From the NCBI GenBank assembly GCA_913043025.1, contig CAJWLM010000001.1:186001-250000 (forward strand): 64,000 bases of DNA, given 5' to 3'. The notes under the pieces are model-generated. The model saw nothing but the letters and a program-made list of their open reading frames with translations. It was not told where the DNA came from and searched no databases. Below are positions 36,007 through 44,341 of this stretch, in pieces. The stretch is from an uncultured Rhodospirillaceae bacterium. GTDB lineage: Bacteria > Pseudomonadota > Alphaproteobacteria > UBA8366. Numbering within the stretch: the first letter of the stretch is position 1; each line of letters starts with the position of its first letter. A program made the position numbers and the translations under genes.

Positions 36007-36774
36007 TTATAAGGTGAACTGTTCTTTAAGGATACGTGACTCAAGATTATGTTCTGGATCGAACAATAAAGTCATGGATACGGTCTGAGCTTGCTCAATG
36101 CTCACACTGACTATTTGCCGGACCTCAAAATCATCGGCACTTGCACAAACTGGTCTCTTCGTTGATTCGAGAATTTCAAAGCGAATTTTCGCCTGACAGG
36201 GAACTATAGCGCCCCGCCAACGCCGAGGACGAAAAGCGCTGATTGGTGTAAGGCACAAAACATTTGCATTTAATGGGAGGATCGGGCCATGAGCTGAAAG
36301 GTTATATGCAGTGCTGCCGGCAGGTGTGGCTACTAGGACACCGTCGCAGATCAACTCTGGAATACGTTCAATGTCATCAACTACAACCCTGATTTTAGCA
36401 GCTTGTTGCGTTTGCCTCAAAATAGCGACCTCGTTTATGGCGTGTGATGTTTTAATAGAACCATCGGCGAGTACTGTCTCCATTACCAATGGGTGAACTT
36501 CGACTGGCTCAGCTTGAGAGATACGACGGTCTAGATTAGTGACGTTTCTTGTATTCATCAAAAACCCAACCGACCCGCAATTCATCCCATAAATTGGAAT
36601 TTTCCGCGCTTTATACTGATGCAGCATTCGGAGCATAAAACCATCGCCACCCAGAGCGACAATTACATCAGCATTTTCGGGCACAACATTTCCGTAGCGC
36701 TTCTCAAGTGTTTTGAGAATTTCCTGTGCCTCAATAATATCGGCAGCTACGAATGATATCTTCTTTTTTTTCAT
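36007..36774 (-). CDS. nadK: NAD kinase
   Basis: 255-residue NAD kinase, the usual length for Alphaproteobacteria. The GGDG motif is at 42-45 (VALGGDGFMLRML), the NE/D region is INEVAILRQ, and the ATP/NAD loop TPAGSTAYNLSAHGPILP is intact. It phosphorylates NAD to NADP with ATP or polyphosphate. Single gene, convergent with the N-formylglutamate amidohydrolase gene. Confidence 0.95.
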   Translation of the reverse strand: MKKKKISFVAADIIEAQEILKTLEKRYGNVVPENADVIVALGGDGFMLRMLHQYKARKIPIYGMNCGSVGFLMNTRNVTNLDRRISQAEPVEVHPLVMETVLADGSIKTSHAINEVAILRQTQQAAKIRVVVDDIERIPELICDGVLVATPAGSTAYNLSAHGPILPLNANVLCLTPISAFRPRRWRGAIVPCQAKIRFEILESTKRPVCASADDFEVRQIVSVSIEQAQTVSMTLLFDPEHNLESRILKEQFTL

Positions 36775-37138
36775 TAAATTCCAAAACTAAAAAATCAATT
36801 AAAAACATAAAATAAAGTCAGGTAATAGTCATAGGCAAGAAGCATTGTAACAATGCTGGCTAAAACAGTTACTCAGCAGATCCATACCATTAAACTAGTT
36901 TTGAAAAAGCTGAAGTGGATTTTTTACATATTGCAAGGAGATAAGCAGAACAATAGTGTAACGTGGCAATAGTAATCACCTCAATGATCATCATTTTGCA
37001 CCTCTCTTAAGAAAAGTCGAGGGATACTATCCTCAAATATGAATAAACGGAAAAATATATGCTCCCAAACTGAAGTTAGCCTCCATGTTAGAAGTTCTTT
37101 TGAAACCTACTTTTCAAAAAAAGAAAGAATATGTAACG
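36775..37138. other. Intergenic region with a possible 34-residue small ORF
   Basis: No standard gene. On the minus strand, 36994-36890 encodes a 34-residue peptide with a hydrophobic first half (MMIIEVITIATLHYCSAYLL) preceded by AGAGGTG about 6 bases upstream, so a small membrane peptide is conceivable. It is not matched to any family I know. Otherwise AT-rich sequence that must contain the promoters of nadK and the SnoaL-like gene. Confidence 0.25.
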
Positions 37139-37540
37139 ATGAATGATCAAGAGGCGATTTTATTTAATAATGATGCGTTTTACGCTGCGTTTTCTTGTGG
37201 GGATATTGCCGCAATGTCTTCTCTTTGGGCACAAACAGAAGACGTTAGCGTTATTCATCCTGGTTGGGAGCCGTTATTCGGTCGAGAGGCGGTTCTCAAC
37301 AGCTGGGCTGATATCGTTTCTGAGGGAAGTTCTTCGTCAATTATATGTAGAGAACCACATTTATTCGTTAGGAATGATTGTGCTACCGTGGTTTGCTTTG
37401 AAGATATTAATGGAATTTTCTTAGCTGCGACGAATATTTTTGTGAAGCAGGGAGGATCTTGGAGAGTAATTCATCACCAAGCAGGGCCAACTAGTGGCAG
37501 ACCATTAAATCAAAAAGAGTTGCCACAGTCTGTCAATTAA
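37139..37540 (+). CDS. SnoaL-like / NTF2-like fold protein
   Basis: 133-residue protein of the SnoaL_3/DUF4440 type: a cone-shaped alpha+beta barrel. Characteristic segments are NNDAFYAAFSCGDIAAMSSLWA, the SVIHPGWEPLFGREAVLNSWADI block, and GSWRVIHHQAGPT. ATG 37139 is preferred over ATG 37085, which would add a basic tail unlike the family. Such proteins bind small ligands or are isomerases, but no substrate can be given. It lies 8 bases from the end of moaA on the other strand. Confidence 0.85.
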   Translation: MNDQEAILFNNDAFYAAFSCGDIAAMSSLWAQTEDVSVIHPGWEPLFGREAVLNSWADIVSEGSSSSIICREPHLFVRNDCATVVCFEDINGIFLAATNIFVKQGGSWRVIHHQAGPTSGRPLNQKELPQSVN

Positions 37541-37548
37541 AACTTGTA

Positions 37549-38574
37549 TCAACCGCCAGTAACACTCATATGCCGATCAATTGGTATTACTTCTCTCCTT
37601 CTATCGACAGAGAAATCGTGCCCCTCCGGTTTCCTGCTAATGGCCTCACGTATTGCTGCCTCCAGTGTGCACGGAAAGGTCTTGTCCCTGAGGGCGTTGC
37701 GTAGCTCGGCACGGTCATGTTGTCCAAGACACATATAAAGTGTGCCCGTGCAAGTGAGACGAACTCTGTTGCAGGACTCACAAAAATTGTGGGTAAGAGG
37801 TGTAATGAAACCTATGCGGCCACCAGTTTCTTCAATTCGCCAATAACGTGCGGGCCCGCCGGTACGGAAATCTGTTTCTGTGAGTGTCCAACGTCTCCGT
37901 AAATCTGCACGTAACATGGAAAGAGGCCAGTATTGATCAAGGCGAGTTTCATTGCCTATATCACCCATCGGCATCACTTCTATGAAGGTAAGATCAAATC
38001 CCCTTTCACCACACCAAGTAACCATATCGTGGATTTCATCATCATTAAAATCTTTAAGAGCGACACAATTAATCTTGATACTAAGGCCGGCGGATACTGC
38101 TGCATCAATTCCCCTCATCACTTTGTCGAAGTTACCCCAGCGAGTGATGTGAGAAAATTTATCTTTTTGAAGTGTGTCTAAGGATACATTGATTCGTTTC
38201 ACGCCAGCTTCTGCCAGTCCGGCGGCATGTTTTTCTAACTGGCTGCCATTTGTTGTAACTGTTAATTCGTCGAGCGCTCCGCTGTCCAGGTGTCGCCCAA
38301 GCCTATGTACTAACCACATAATATTACGTCGCACTAAAGGCTCACCACCCGTTAGGCGAAGTTTTCGAACGCCGAGCCTAACAAATGTACTACATGCCTG
38401 GTCCAGCTCTTCCAAAGTTAAAACTTCGGCTTTTGGAAGAAACGACATATCCTCCGACATACAGTAAACGCAGCGAAAATCACATCGATCAGTAACTGAT
38501 ACGCGCAAGTATGTAATAGCTCGTTCAAATGGGTCAATTAATGGGGGTACTGAAGTTTTGCTAATTTTTTGCAT
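37549..38574 (-). CDS. moaA: GTP 3',8-cyclase MoaA
   Basis: 341-residue radical-SAM enzyme of molybdenum cofactor synthesis. The N-terminal cluster ligands are Cys31, Cys35 and Cys38 (CDFRCVYC), and the C-terminal cluster is [14 protein letters not shown]. The C-terminal Gly-Gly (SVTGG) needed for the reaction is present. It converts GTP to 3',8-cyclo-7,8-dihydro-GTP with MoaC. Start at ATG 38574; ATG 38601 adds nine residues. mobA follows nearby in divergent orientation, so Moco biosynthesis is split across strands here. Confidence 0.96.
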   Translation of the reverse strand: MQKISKTSVPPLIDPFERAITYLRVSVTDRCDFRCVYCMSEDMSFLPKAEVLTLEELDQACSTFVRLGVRKLRLTGGEPLVRRNIMWLVHRLGRHLDSGALDELTVTTNGSQLEKHAAGLAEAGVKRINVSLDTLQKDKFSHITRWGNFDKVMRGIDAAVSAGLSIKINCVALKDFNDDEIHDMVTWCGERGFDLTFIEVMPMGDIGNETRLDQYWPLSMLRADLRRRWTLTETDFRTGGPARYWRIEETGGRIGFITPLTHNFCESCNRVRLTCTGTLYMCLGQHDRAELRNALRDKTFPCTLEAAIREAISRKPEGHDFSVDRRREVIPIDRHMSVTGG

Positions 38575-38976
38575 GGCAGTGTTATAACAACTTTGTTTCA
38601 TTTTATAAGTATTTCAACCATTTTTATTTTTATAAAGTCAAAAACTAGGTGTCTAATATGAAATGGGACTCTACCTGCAATCATAGCCATAATATAAACC
38701 AAAAAAAGAGGACTGATGGACTATAGAAAATTTTGTATTGGATATCAAAAGTGATGGTAATGAAAATATTGGTCGACCGGAAGTAAGGTCAATTTATACA
38801 AGTTTAACGACAATTACGGTTATTACAAACCACGCGCATATTAAATCCTTATGTCGTGGCGACTGTGTGAAGGTCAGGATGGGGCATATGACCGATTATT
38901 TCACCGAAGCGACAATACGTCTTTTCGTTCTAGAAAGCATCATCAACTTTGATGCATGTATGATAGACGCGTAACC
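38575..38976. other. moaA-mobA divergent intergenic region
   Basis: About 400 bases between the divergent moaA and mobA starts. A 78-residue frame at 38738-38974 overlaps the region up to mobA but resembles no family, lacks a good ribosome site and I leave it uncalled. I see no Moco riboswitch-like structure that I can support. Confidence 0.4.
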
Positions 38977-39588
38977 ATGTCTTCGCTGGTAAATGGTGTT
39001 GTACTTGCGGGTGGAAGAAGTCGACGGATGGGTGGAAAACAAAAGCCATTAGCACTGTTGCATGGGCAAACTCTAATCCAACATGTAATCAACATTGTGC
39101 AGCCTCAAGTGAATAGACTTCTCCTTAATGTAAATGACGGCCCGTTGTCTCTTTCAAGTACCGGGTTGCCGACACTGTCTGACTCTTGCTCGGGACACCT
39201 AGGCCCATTAGCAGGTATACTCACTGGCATGGAATGGACTGCTCGTGAATATCCCGATATTAATTATATCTTTAGTACTCCTGTGGATTGTCCATTTCTC
39301 CCTAAAGACTTGGTTGGGAAGTTGCTGGCAGAGAGAGAGGCAAAACAGGCAGATCTAGCGCTCGCTACTTCGGCGGATCGTATCCACTATACGGTCGGCC
39401 TGTGGCCTGTTAGCCAGAAAGATAGGTTGCGGTCGGCTTTACTGTTCGGCGGCATTAGGCGAGTAGAAGCCTGGGTAAAGCGTCATAGTATCGTTTTAGT
39501 TGATTATAAGGTTGAAAGGATTGATCCATTTGCCAACATGAATTCCCCCGAGGACCTCTTGTTGGCAGAAACGCTCATGCGCGGTTAG
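38977..39588 (+). CDS. mobA: Molybdenum cofactor guanylyltransferase MobA
   Basis: 203-residue MobA. The nucleotidyltransferase motif LAGGRSRRMGGKQKPL (L-A-G-G-x-S-x-R-M-G-x-x-K) is at the start, the Mg-binding TPVDCPF is in the middle, and EDLLLAE ends it. It attaches GMP from GTP to molybdopterin cofactor to form Mo-bis-MGD or MGD. ATG 38977 starts the family-like sequence; the upstream ATG 38956 is less likely. Its stop overlaps the stop of the DUF364 gene by 4 bases. Confidence 0.94.
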   Translation: MSSLVNGVVLAGGRSRRMGGKQKPLALLHGQTLIQHVINIVQPQVNRLLLNVNDGPLSLSSTGLPTLSDSCSGHLGPLAGILTGMEWTAREYPDINYIFSTPVDCPFLPKDLVGKLLAEREAKQADLALATSADRIHYTVGLWPVSQKDRLRSALLFGGIRRVEAWVKRHSIVLVDYKVERIDPFANMNSPEDLLLAETLMRG

Positions 39589-40283
39589 ACTTGATGCAAA
39601 CAAATATTTCGTCCACACTTTCGCAATTGATTTATTGAGCCACCTTGTACAACAACATCGATGGCGTGGCTGGGTTTCGTAACAATGAAGCCGGCTAAAA
39701 TCGAAATTCCATTTTCAAATAGGCCCGGGGTCATTGGAGTGCCGGGACCAATGAGCATTACTTTAGCATTCGAGGCGGCATTTAAGTAATCAACAATTTC
39801 TCGTGACGACAATACTGAAGCCGAAATAATGACCTGGTCGGCACTTACTAATAATTGAGCAGCTTTGCTAGTCGGATAATCATTTTGGCCAGGATTTTTT
39901 TCTATCACTTTGACATTTGGAAAACGGACCTCAATGTTGGGAAATCTGCCAATCGCCACGGTATTGATACTACCATTATTGGCGAATAGATCGAGCCCAT
40001 TGCCGATTGTGCCTTCTTGATCCGGTCGATTAAAATGCGCATTCAAAGAAGCTAAAGCCAGTGCTCGATCAAAAGGATTATCTGAATAAATGCTCGCAGC
40101 CAGTTCGGCAAGTGGTTTGCCGCGTTGTTGCCCTGCACCTCTTAGGTTGTAGCAACCAGATGTTCCCTTTACTGGGCTATGTGCCAGTCCTATTCCATCC
40201 GGTCCCTCGACCAAGGTCCAATTAAGGCCAACTGCAACCATAGAAGCTTTTCCAGAAATCGATTCCGCCAAACGTTTAAGCAT
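39585..40283 (-). CDS. DUF364 / DUF4213-type protein (putative heavy-metal chelation)
   Basis: 232-residue protein with the DUF4213-DUF364 layout: an N-terminal half including RALALASLNAHFNR, and a C-terminal half with VAIGRFPNIEV, SADQVIISASVL and MLIGPGTPMTPGLF. The family is often described as a putative heavy-metal chelation domain and neighbours nitrogenase or molybdenum genes in other bacteria. Proximity to mobA and moaA is consistent with a metal-related role. Experimental function unknown. Confidence 0.75.
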   Translation of the reverse strand: MLKRLAESISGKASMVAVGLNWTLVEGPDGIGLAHSPVKGTSGCYNLRGAGQQRGKPLAELAASIYSDNPFDRALALASLNAHFNRPDQEGTIGNGLDLFANNGSINTVAIGRFPNIEVRFPNVKVIEKNPGQNDYPTSKAAQLLVSADQVIISASVLSSREIVDYLNAASNAKVMLIGPGTPMTPGLFENGISILAGFIVTKPSHAIDVVVQGGSINQLRKCGRNICLHQV

Positions 40284-40641
40284 GGAAATTAGCCTTCAGA
40301 AAAATTATTACGATATGATTAATGCGTTACGGTGTCTGTCAAATAAGACAACAGTTACGTAAAAAAGCTTTGGTGGTTGCTCACGTGATTGGAGGGTTAA
40401 TCCCTCGCGGCACACCACACTATTTGCAAGGCGACTTTTTTCTTAGTGTGCTGCACATGTCGTTATATAAAAATTGAGAAAAATTCATGGTAAACCTTTT
40501 TCTTCATCAGTGCTGTGTTTTAAAACGTTTAAAGATGGAAATTATCGCTTTTAATGCCACCACGTCTCAATCAGACAATTATAATTAAAATTTATATACA
40601 TCTTATTTTGCTATACGTGCCATAAACGATAAAATATCGAA
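40284..40641. other. Intergenic region upstream of fliI
   Basis: 358 bases with no gene. GAGGG-5-CCCTC (40392-40406) is a short inverted repeat. The region is expected to hold the fliI-fliJ promoter. I looked for a sigma-54 site and found only partial matches, e.g. near 40410-40430 with wrong spacing. Confidence 0.35.
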
Positions 40642-42225
40642 ATGGATGATAATCTGAAAACTGTTATCGATGAGATATCCCGACTAGACAAGCTAAAGCT
40701 TTATGGTCGCGTAAAAGCAATACAAGGCTTGCTAGTTGAGATTGAGGGCCTCGGAGAGAGATTAGCAATAGGTGAACGCTGTCACCTTGAAGTCCGTGGC
40801 CGACCTTCTGTCACCTGTGAAATTGTTGGATTTCGCGACAACCGTGCTCTTGCGATGCCATTCGGACCACTCGATGGGGTGGGTCTAGGGAGCCGGGCTT
40901 TAGTGGGTGAGAGCCAGCCGGCTGCTTACCCGAATGACAAATGGTTGGGGCGTGTGATTAACGCGCTTGGTGAACCTCTGGATGGTGGTTCCCCAATATT
41001 GAAGGGTGCGGAGGCATATCCACTATGTGCCTCACCGCCTCCAGCACACCAACGTAAGCGTGTGTCCGGAAAGATAGACTTAGGTGTTCGTTCTATTAAT
41101 ACCTTTATTACATGCTGCCGGGGCCAACGAATGGGTATCTTTTCGGGTTCGGGGGTTGGTAAATCAATTTTGATGTCAATGCTTACCCGGCATTCTACGG
41201 CGGATGTCATTGTTCTCGGTTTGATCGGCGAACGAGGGCGTGAGGTAAAAGAGTTTATTGAGGAAGATTTGGGCCCTGAGGGCTTGGCGCGGAGTGTTTT
41301 AGTCGTGGCAACTTCAAATGAATCTGCGCTCATGCGGCGGCAAGCAGCATTCATGACCATGGCTGTCGCTGAATATTTCCGGGACCAAGGTCGTGATGTA
41401 CTCTGTCTGATGGATAGCATTACACGTTTCGCTATGGCGCTACGTGAGATTGGATTATCTGCGGGAGAACCTCCAGCGAGTAAAGGGTATACGCCGACCG
41501 TATTCTCAGAGATGCCGAAGCTTCTAGAACGAGCTGGTCCTGGGGTAGGTCAAGGAAGTATTACAGGATTATTTACGGTTTTAGTCGAAGGGGACGATCA
41601 CAACGAGCCTATTTCAGATTCGGTCCGTGGTATAGTAGACGGGCACATTGTTCTTGATCGTACAATTGCTGAACGTAATAGGTATCCCGCTATCAATATC
41701 CTTCGAAGCGTTTCAAGAACTCTTCCCGCCTGCAACTCAGCTGATGAGAATAGGATAATTGATCGGGCGCGGAGCCTAATGGCGGTGTACGAGGATATGG
41801 CCGAATTAATTCGCTTAGGCGCATATCGTAATGGAAGTGATCCAGCAGTAGATGAGGCTATTCGTTACCATCAAGGTATGGAGAAATTTTTAAGTCAAAA
41901 TAAACAGGACAAGGCATGTTTGGAGGAAGGGTATCGGGAATTGGCTGACATTTTAGAAATTCCAATGGAAGGAATAAGTGAAGACGGTGTCAACCATCTG
42001 AATAATGAACAAAAGGCTGAGAATTCTACTGATATAGTTGAGGGTGCGCCACCGGCAGTACCAGCTGTTGCGACACCTCCTGAAACTACGGATAACTTGC
42101 TCCAAAAAGCTTCTGGGGCTGTGCCCAATTTTCAGGAACCCCGCGTTTCACCTGCGGGGTCAGAAGTTGAAATTGAGCCTTTGAAATCAGCACCGAAGCC
42201 TACATCTAGTGAAGATTCTTCCTAA
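40642..42225 (+). CDS. fliI: Flagellar type III secretion ATPase FliI, with C-terminal extension
   Basis: 527-residue FliI, about 80 residues longer than usual. The Walker A motif GSGVGKS is at 169-175 and Walker B in VLCLMDS; IGERGREVKEF, ASKGYTPTVFSEMPKLLERAGPG and LFTVLVEGDDHNEP are typical. FliI powers the flagellar export gate with FliH. The final part, from about residue 445, is Pro/Ala/Glu/Ser-rich and not part of the ATPase. The stop overlaps the ATG of fliJ by one base (TAATG), indicating translational coupling. Confidence 0.96.
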   Translation: MDDNLKTVIDEISRLDKLKLYGRVKAIQGLLVEIEGLGERLAIGERCHLEVRGRPSVTCEIVGFRDNRALAMPFGPLDGVGLGSRALVGESQPAAYPNDKWLGRVINALGEPLDGGSPILKGAEAYPLCASPPPAHQRKRVSGKIDLGVRSINTFITCCRGQRMGIFSGSGVGKSILMSMLTRHSTADVIVLGLIGERGREVKEFIEEDLGPEGLARSVLVVATSNESALMRRQAAFMTMAVAEYFRDQGRDVLCLMDSITRFAMALREIGLSAGEPPASKGYTPTVFSEMPKLLERAGPGVGQGSITGLFTVLVEGDDHNEPISDSVRGIVDGHIVLDRTIAERNRYPAINILRSVSRTLPACNSADENRIIDRARSLMAVYEDMAELIRLGAYRNGSDPAVDEAIRYHQGMEKFLSQNKQDKACLEEGYRELADILEIPMEGISEDGVNHLNNEQKAENSTDIVEGAPPAVPAVATPPETTDNLLQKASGAVPNFQEPRVSPAGSEVEIEPLKSAPKPTSSEDSS

Positions 42226-42638
42226 TGAGTGCAATTAAAAAATTAATTCGCTTCCATCGTTTTCAATTAGACGAAAGGCGCCGAGGCTTAAAAAGGTTAG
42301 AAGAAAAATTGATTGAGGTTGACGCAGAAATATCTGCAATCAACACCCAAATTGAGGAAGAAAAATATTTTGCATCGCAAAATTACGAAGGAAATCGCGA
42401 CCTAAATAATTTCCTCTCAGCTTCATTTGCACGAATAAAACAAAAACGGAAGGATCGTGAGTTAGCATTGGGGCAGGTAGAGGCAGCGCGGGAAGAAGTG
42501 CGGGAAGCATTTGCTGATGTAAAAAAATATGAAATTACTGAAAGTGTTGGAGTGCAAAAAGAGCTTCAAGAAAATGAACGCCGAGAGCGTAATGACTTGG
42601 ATGAAATTGCGCTCAATAGCCATAGGAGAAAAAATTAA
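42225..42638 (+). CDS. fliJ: Flagellar export protein FliJ
   Basis: 137-residue coiled-coil protein starting IRFHRFQLDERRRGLKRLEEKL and continuing with charged heptads, ending in RRERNDLDEIALN-type sequence. This is the FliJ length and the gene directly follows fliI, as in most flagellar operons. FliJ is a chaperone escort and central shaft of the FliI ring. Sequence identity is low in FliJ, so position adds much of the confidence. Confidence 0.88.
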   Translation: MSAIKKLIRFHRFQLDERRRGLKRLEEKLIEVDAEISAINTQIEEEKYFASQNYEGNRDLNNFLSASFARIKQKRKDRELALGQVEAAREEVREAFADVKKYEITESVGVQKELQENERRERNDLDEIALNSHRRKN

Positions 42639-42659
42639 CCCGCTGGTGCAACGTTAATT
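42633..42659. terminator. Possible convergent terminator (AT-rich inverted repeat)
   Basis: Seven-base arms AATTAAC and GTTAATT separated by 13 bases, overlapping the fliJ stop. It lies between convergent fliJ and the FliK-like gene, where a terminator is expected. The stem is AT-rich and the U-tract is weak. Confidence 0.3.
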
Positions 42660-42719
42660 TGAAATATTGGAAGGGCTGTGGGTTACCTTCTTGATTAGTA
42701 TTCGTTACTTTAAAAAGTG

Positions 42720-44246
42720 TCACACAGAAATACCTCTCTGGGAAGTACCTGCGGCACCTTTTGGCATTTCATCCAAGCTCTCAACTTGGCGGTAGGTAAG
42801 AGTACCTGCGAAACCAAGAGCGGAAAGGGTATCAATATAAATTTTATTTACGCCAAGGCGTAATTCGTCCGGCACTGTAGTTTGTGAGTACATAATTAAC
42901 TCGATTATCTTATTGTGGGCTCGACCTTCTAGTTGAATCTGGCCGAGATTCCCGAGTATTGCCTCAACGATAAATCGGAGAATCGGGTCTTTTTTAGAAT
43001 TCGCATTATTTCGTTTGTCATCGGGGCGTACATTAAGGCGGAACTGTTGTATGCCAGCGTGGGTTGAAAAAGGGATGATAAATGTACGCCAATCTGAGCT
43101 TCGGTGGTCTGAGGCTTGACGTGATACTTGACCAATATCCTCCTGCAAATATTTCCATAGATTTCCTTCCTTTTCCAGAATTCGGCTTGCACTCTGGCCA
43201 AGAAATCGAGACATGCCACCATTTTTCATTGTGTATAAAAAAAGGAGCATAGATGCGGTCAGTTGTGGTCCAGGAGTTGGAATTTTTCTAACTAACGATG
43301 AATGTGCTTTTGGATCGGATTGCCTAATCATATGTATGGCGTCTTGAAGCGATTGCCAATTACCTAGCGGGTTAATAGGCGCCAATGTTGAGCGCTCATT
43401 GGGTTGGGATGAACCAAACACAACCATGGTCAACCGAGTTCCAATTGGCATAGAGCTTTTTATTTCTAATGTAATTGTGGCTACAGGAGTTGTTATAATC
43501 GGTCTACCATCCGGAGTAACATTTGTAACTGTACCAACGAGTTTTGTACCGGTAGACCCAAAAGGGGCCCCCTTACTTGTAAGCGGACTTTTAATTCTGC
43601 CCTCAGATTGACTGACCGATATCACTTGAATGATTAGAGAAGTTCCTGCCGAAAACTGGGGTTGGGTCTTCCCGCTTGCTAGTTTGGGTACGCTTTTGCT
43701 GGTATTTCTGAATTGGGGGCTCGGAGAATAGTTTGTCTGTGTGGGTTCGGTCTGTGGAGGCCCTGAAACCTGACCGGAGAACAACTCTCCTTTGGCTAGC
43801 AAGCCAGACAGATGTACGGGTGGTGAATTGTTTGAATGTAAGGACGAGGAAGCTAATTTTGCCGGCCCAAAGCGGGTATTAGCATGAGAAGGCTCTTCCC
43901 TGACAATAAGGGTTGCGGATTTGTTTAATGAACTATTGCGCGGTAGGCCCGAGTATTTCTGTAATAATATCTGCGGTTGGTCTCCGCCTGATATGACCCG
44001 AATTAATACCTTAGTGCCAGGTGTTAACGAGGCGTCTGATTGTAAAAATATTTCGCCGGTATTTAACTGTACACGGGCCTCACCGGTGACTAATGAGTTG
44101 AGTACGATGCCAGAGATATCCTGTCCGATTTGAAGCGGGGGGTGTCCATTTGGCAGACGAAGGAGGGTTGACTTAGTTGTTGTCGATATTTGCTGCGACG
44201 ATATTTGCTTTGGGTCTCCTTTCGGGGGCTTTATGGATTCTGTCAT
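42720..44246 (-). CDS. FliK-like flagellar hook-length control family protein
   Basis: 508-residue protein: a Ser/Thr/Pro-rich N-terminal and middle part, and a C-terminal Flg_hook-like domain (about 365-495) with WRTFIIPFSTHAGIQQFRLNVR, LGQIQLEGRA, and TLSALGFAGTLTYRQVE. It resembles proteins annotated FliK in Alphaproteobacteria that are placed after flhA. A second, distinct FliK is at 55553-57163, so I do not give a symbol. The gene follows flhA on the same strand with 95 bases between. Confidence 0.7.
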   Translation of the reverse strand: MTESIKPPKGDPKQISSQQISTTTKSTLLRLPNGHPPLQIGQDISGIVLNSLVTGEARVQLNTGEIFLQSDASLTPGTKVLIRVISGGDQPQILLQKYSGLPRNSSLNKSATLIVREEPSHANTRFGPAKLASSSLHSNNSPPVHLSGLLAKGELFSGQVSGPPQTEPTQTNYSPSPQFRNTSKSVPKLASGKTQPQFSAGTSLIIQVISVSQSEGRIKSPLTSKGAPFGSTGTKLVGTVTNVTPDGRPIITTPVATITLEIKSSMPIGTRLTMVVFGSSQPNERSTLAPINPLGNWQSLQDAIHMIRQSDPKAHSSLVRKIPTPGPQLTASMLLFLYTMKNGGMSRFLGQSASRILEKEGNLWKYLQEDIGQVSRQASDHRSSDWRTFIIPFSTHAGIQQFRLNVRPDDKRNNANSKKDPILRFIVEAILGNLGQIQLEGRAHNKIIELIMYSQTTVPDELRLGVNKIYIDTLSALGFAGTLTYRQVESLDEMPKGAAGTSQRGISV

Positions 44247-44341
44247 CTCAAAATACTGCTTTTGAGCTAAGATTGCGGAATATGATGTTGTAATAATGGC
44301 ATACGGGTGTCTTGAGCGTGGGGGCGTCCCTATTTGTTTTA

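Noticed and set aside
38738-38974. 78-residue ORF between moaA and mobA
   Set aside because: No recognisable family, no good ribosome site and overlap with the mobA start; more likely chance.
38575-38976. Moco riboswitch upstream of moaA
   Set aside because: No structure that I can support was seen in this region.
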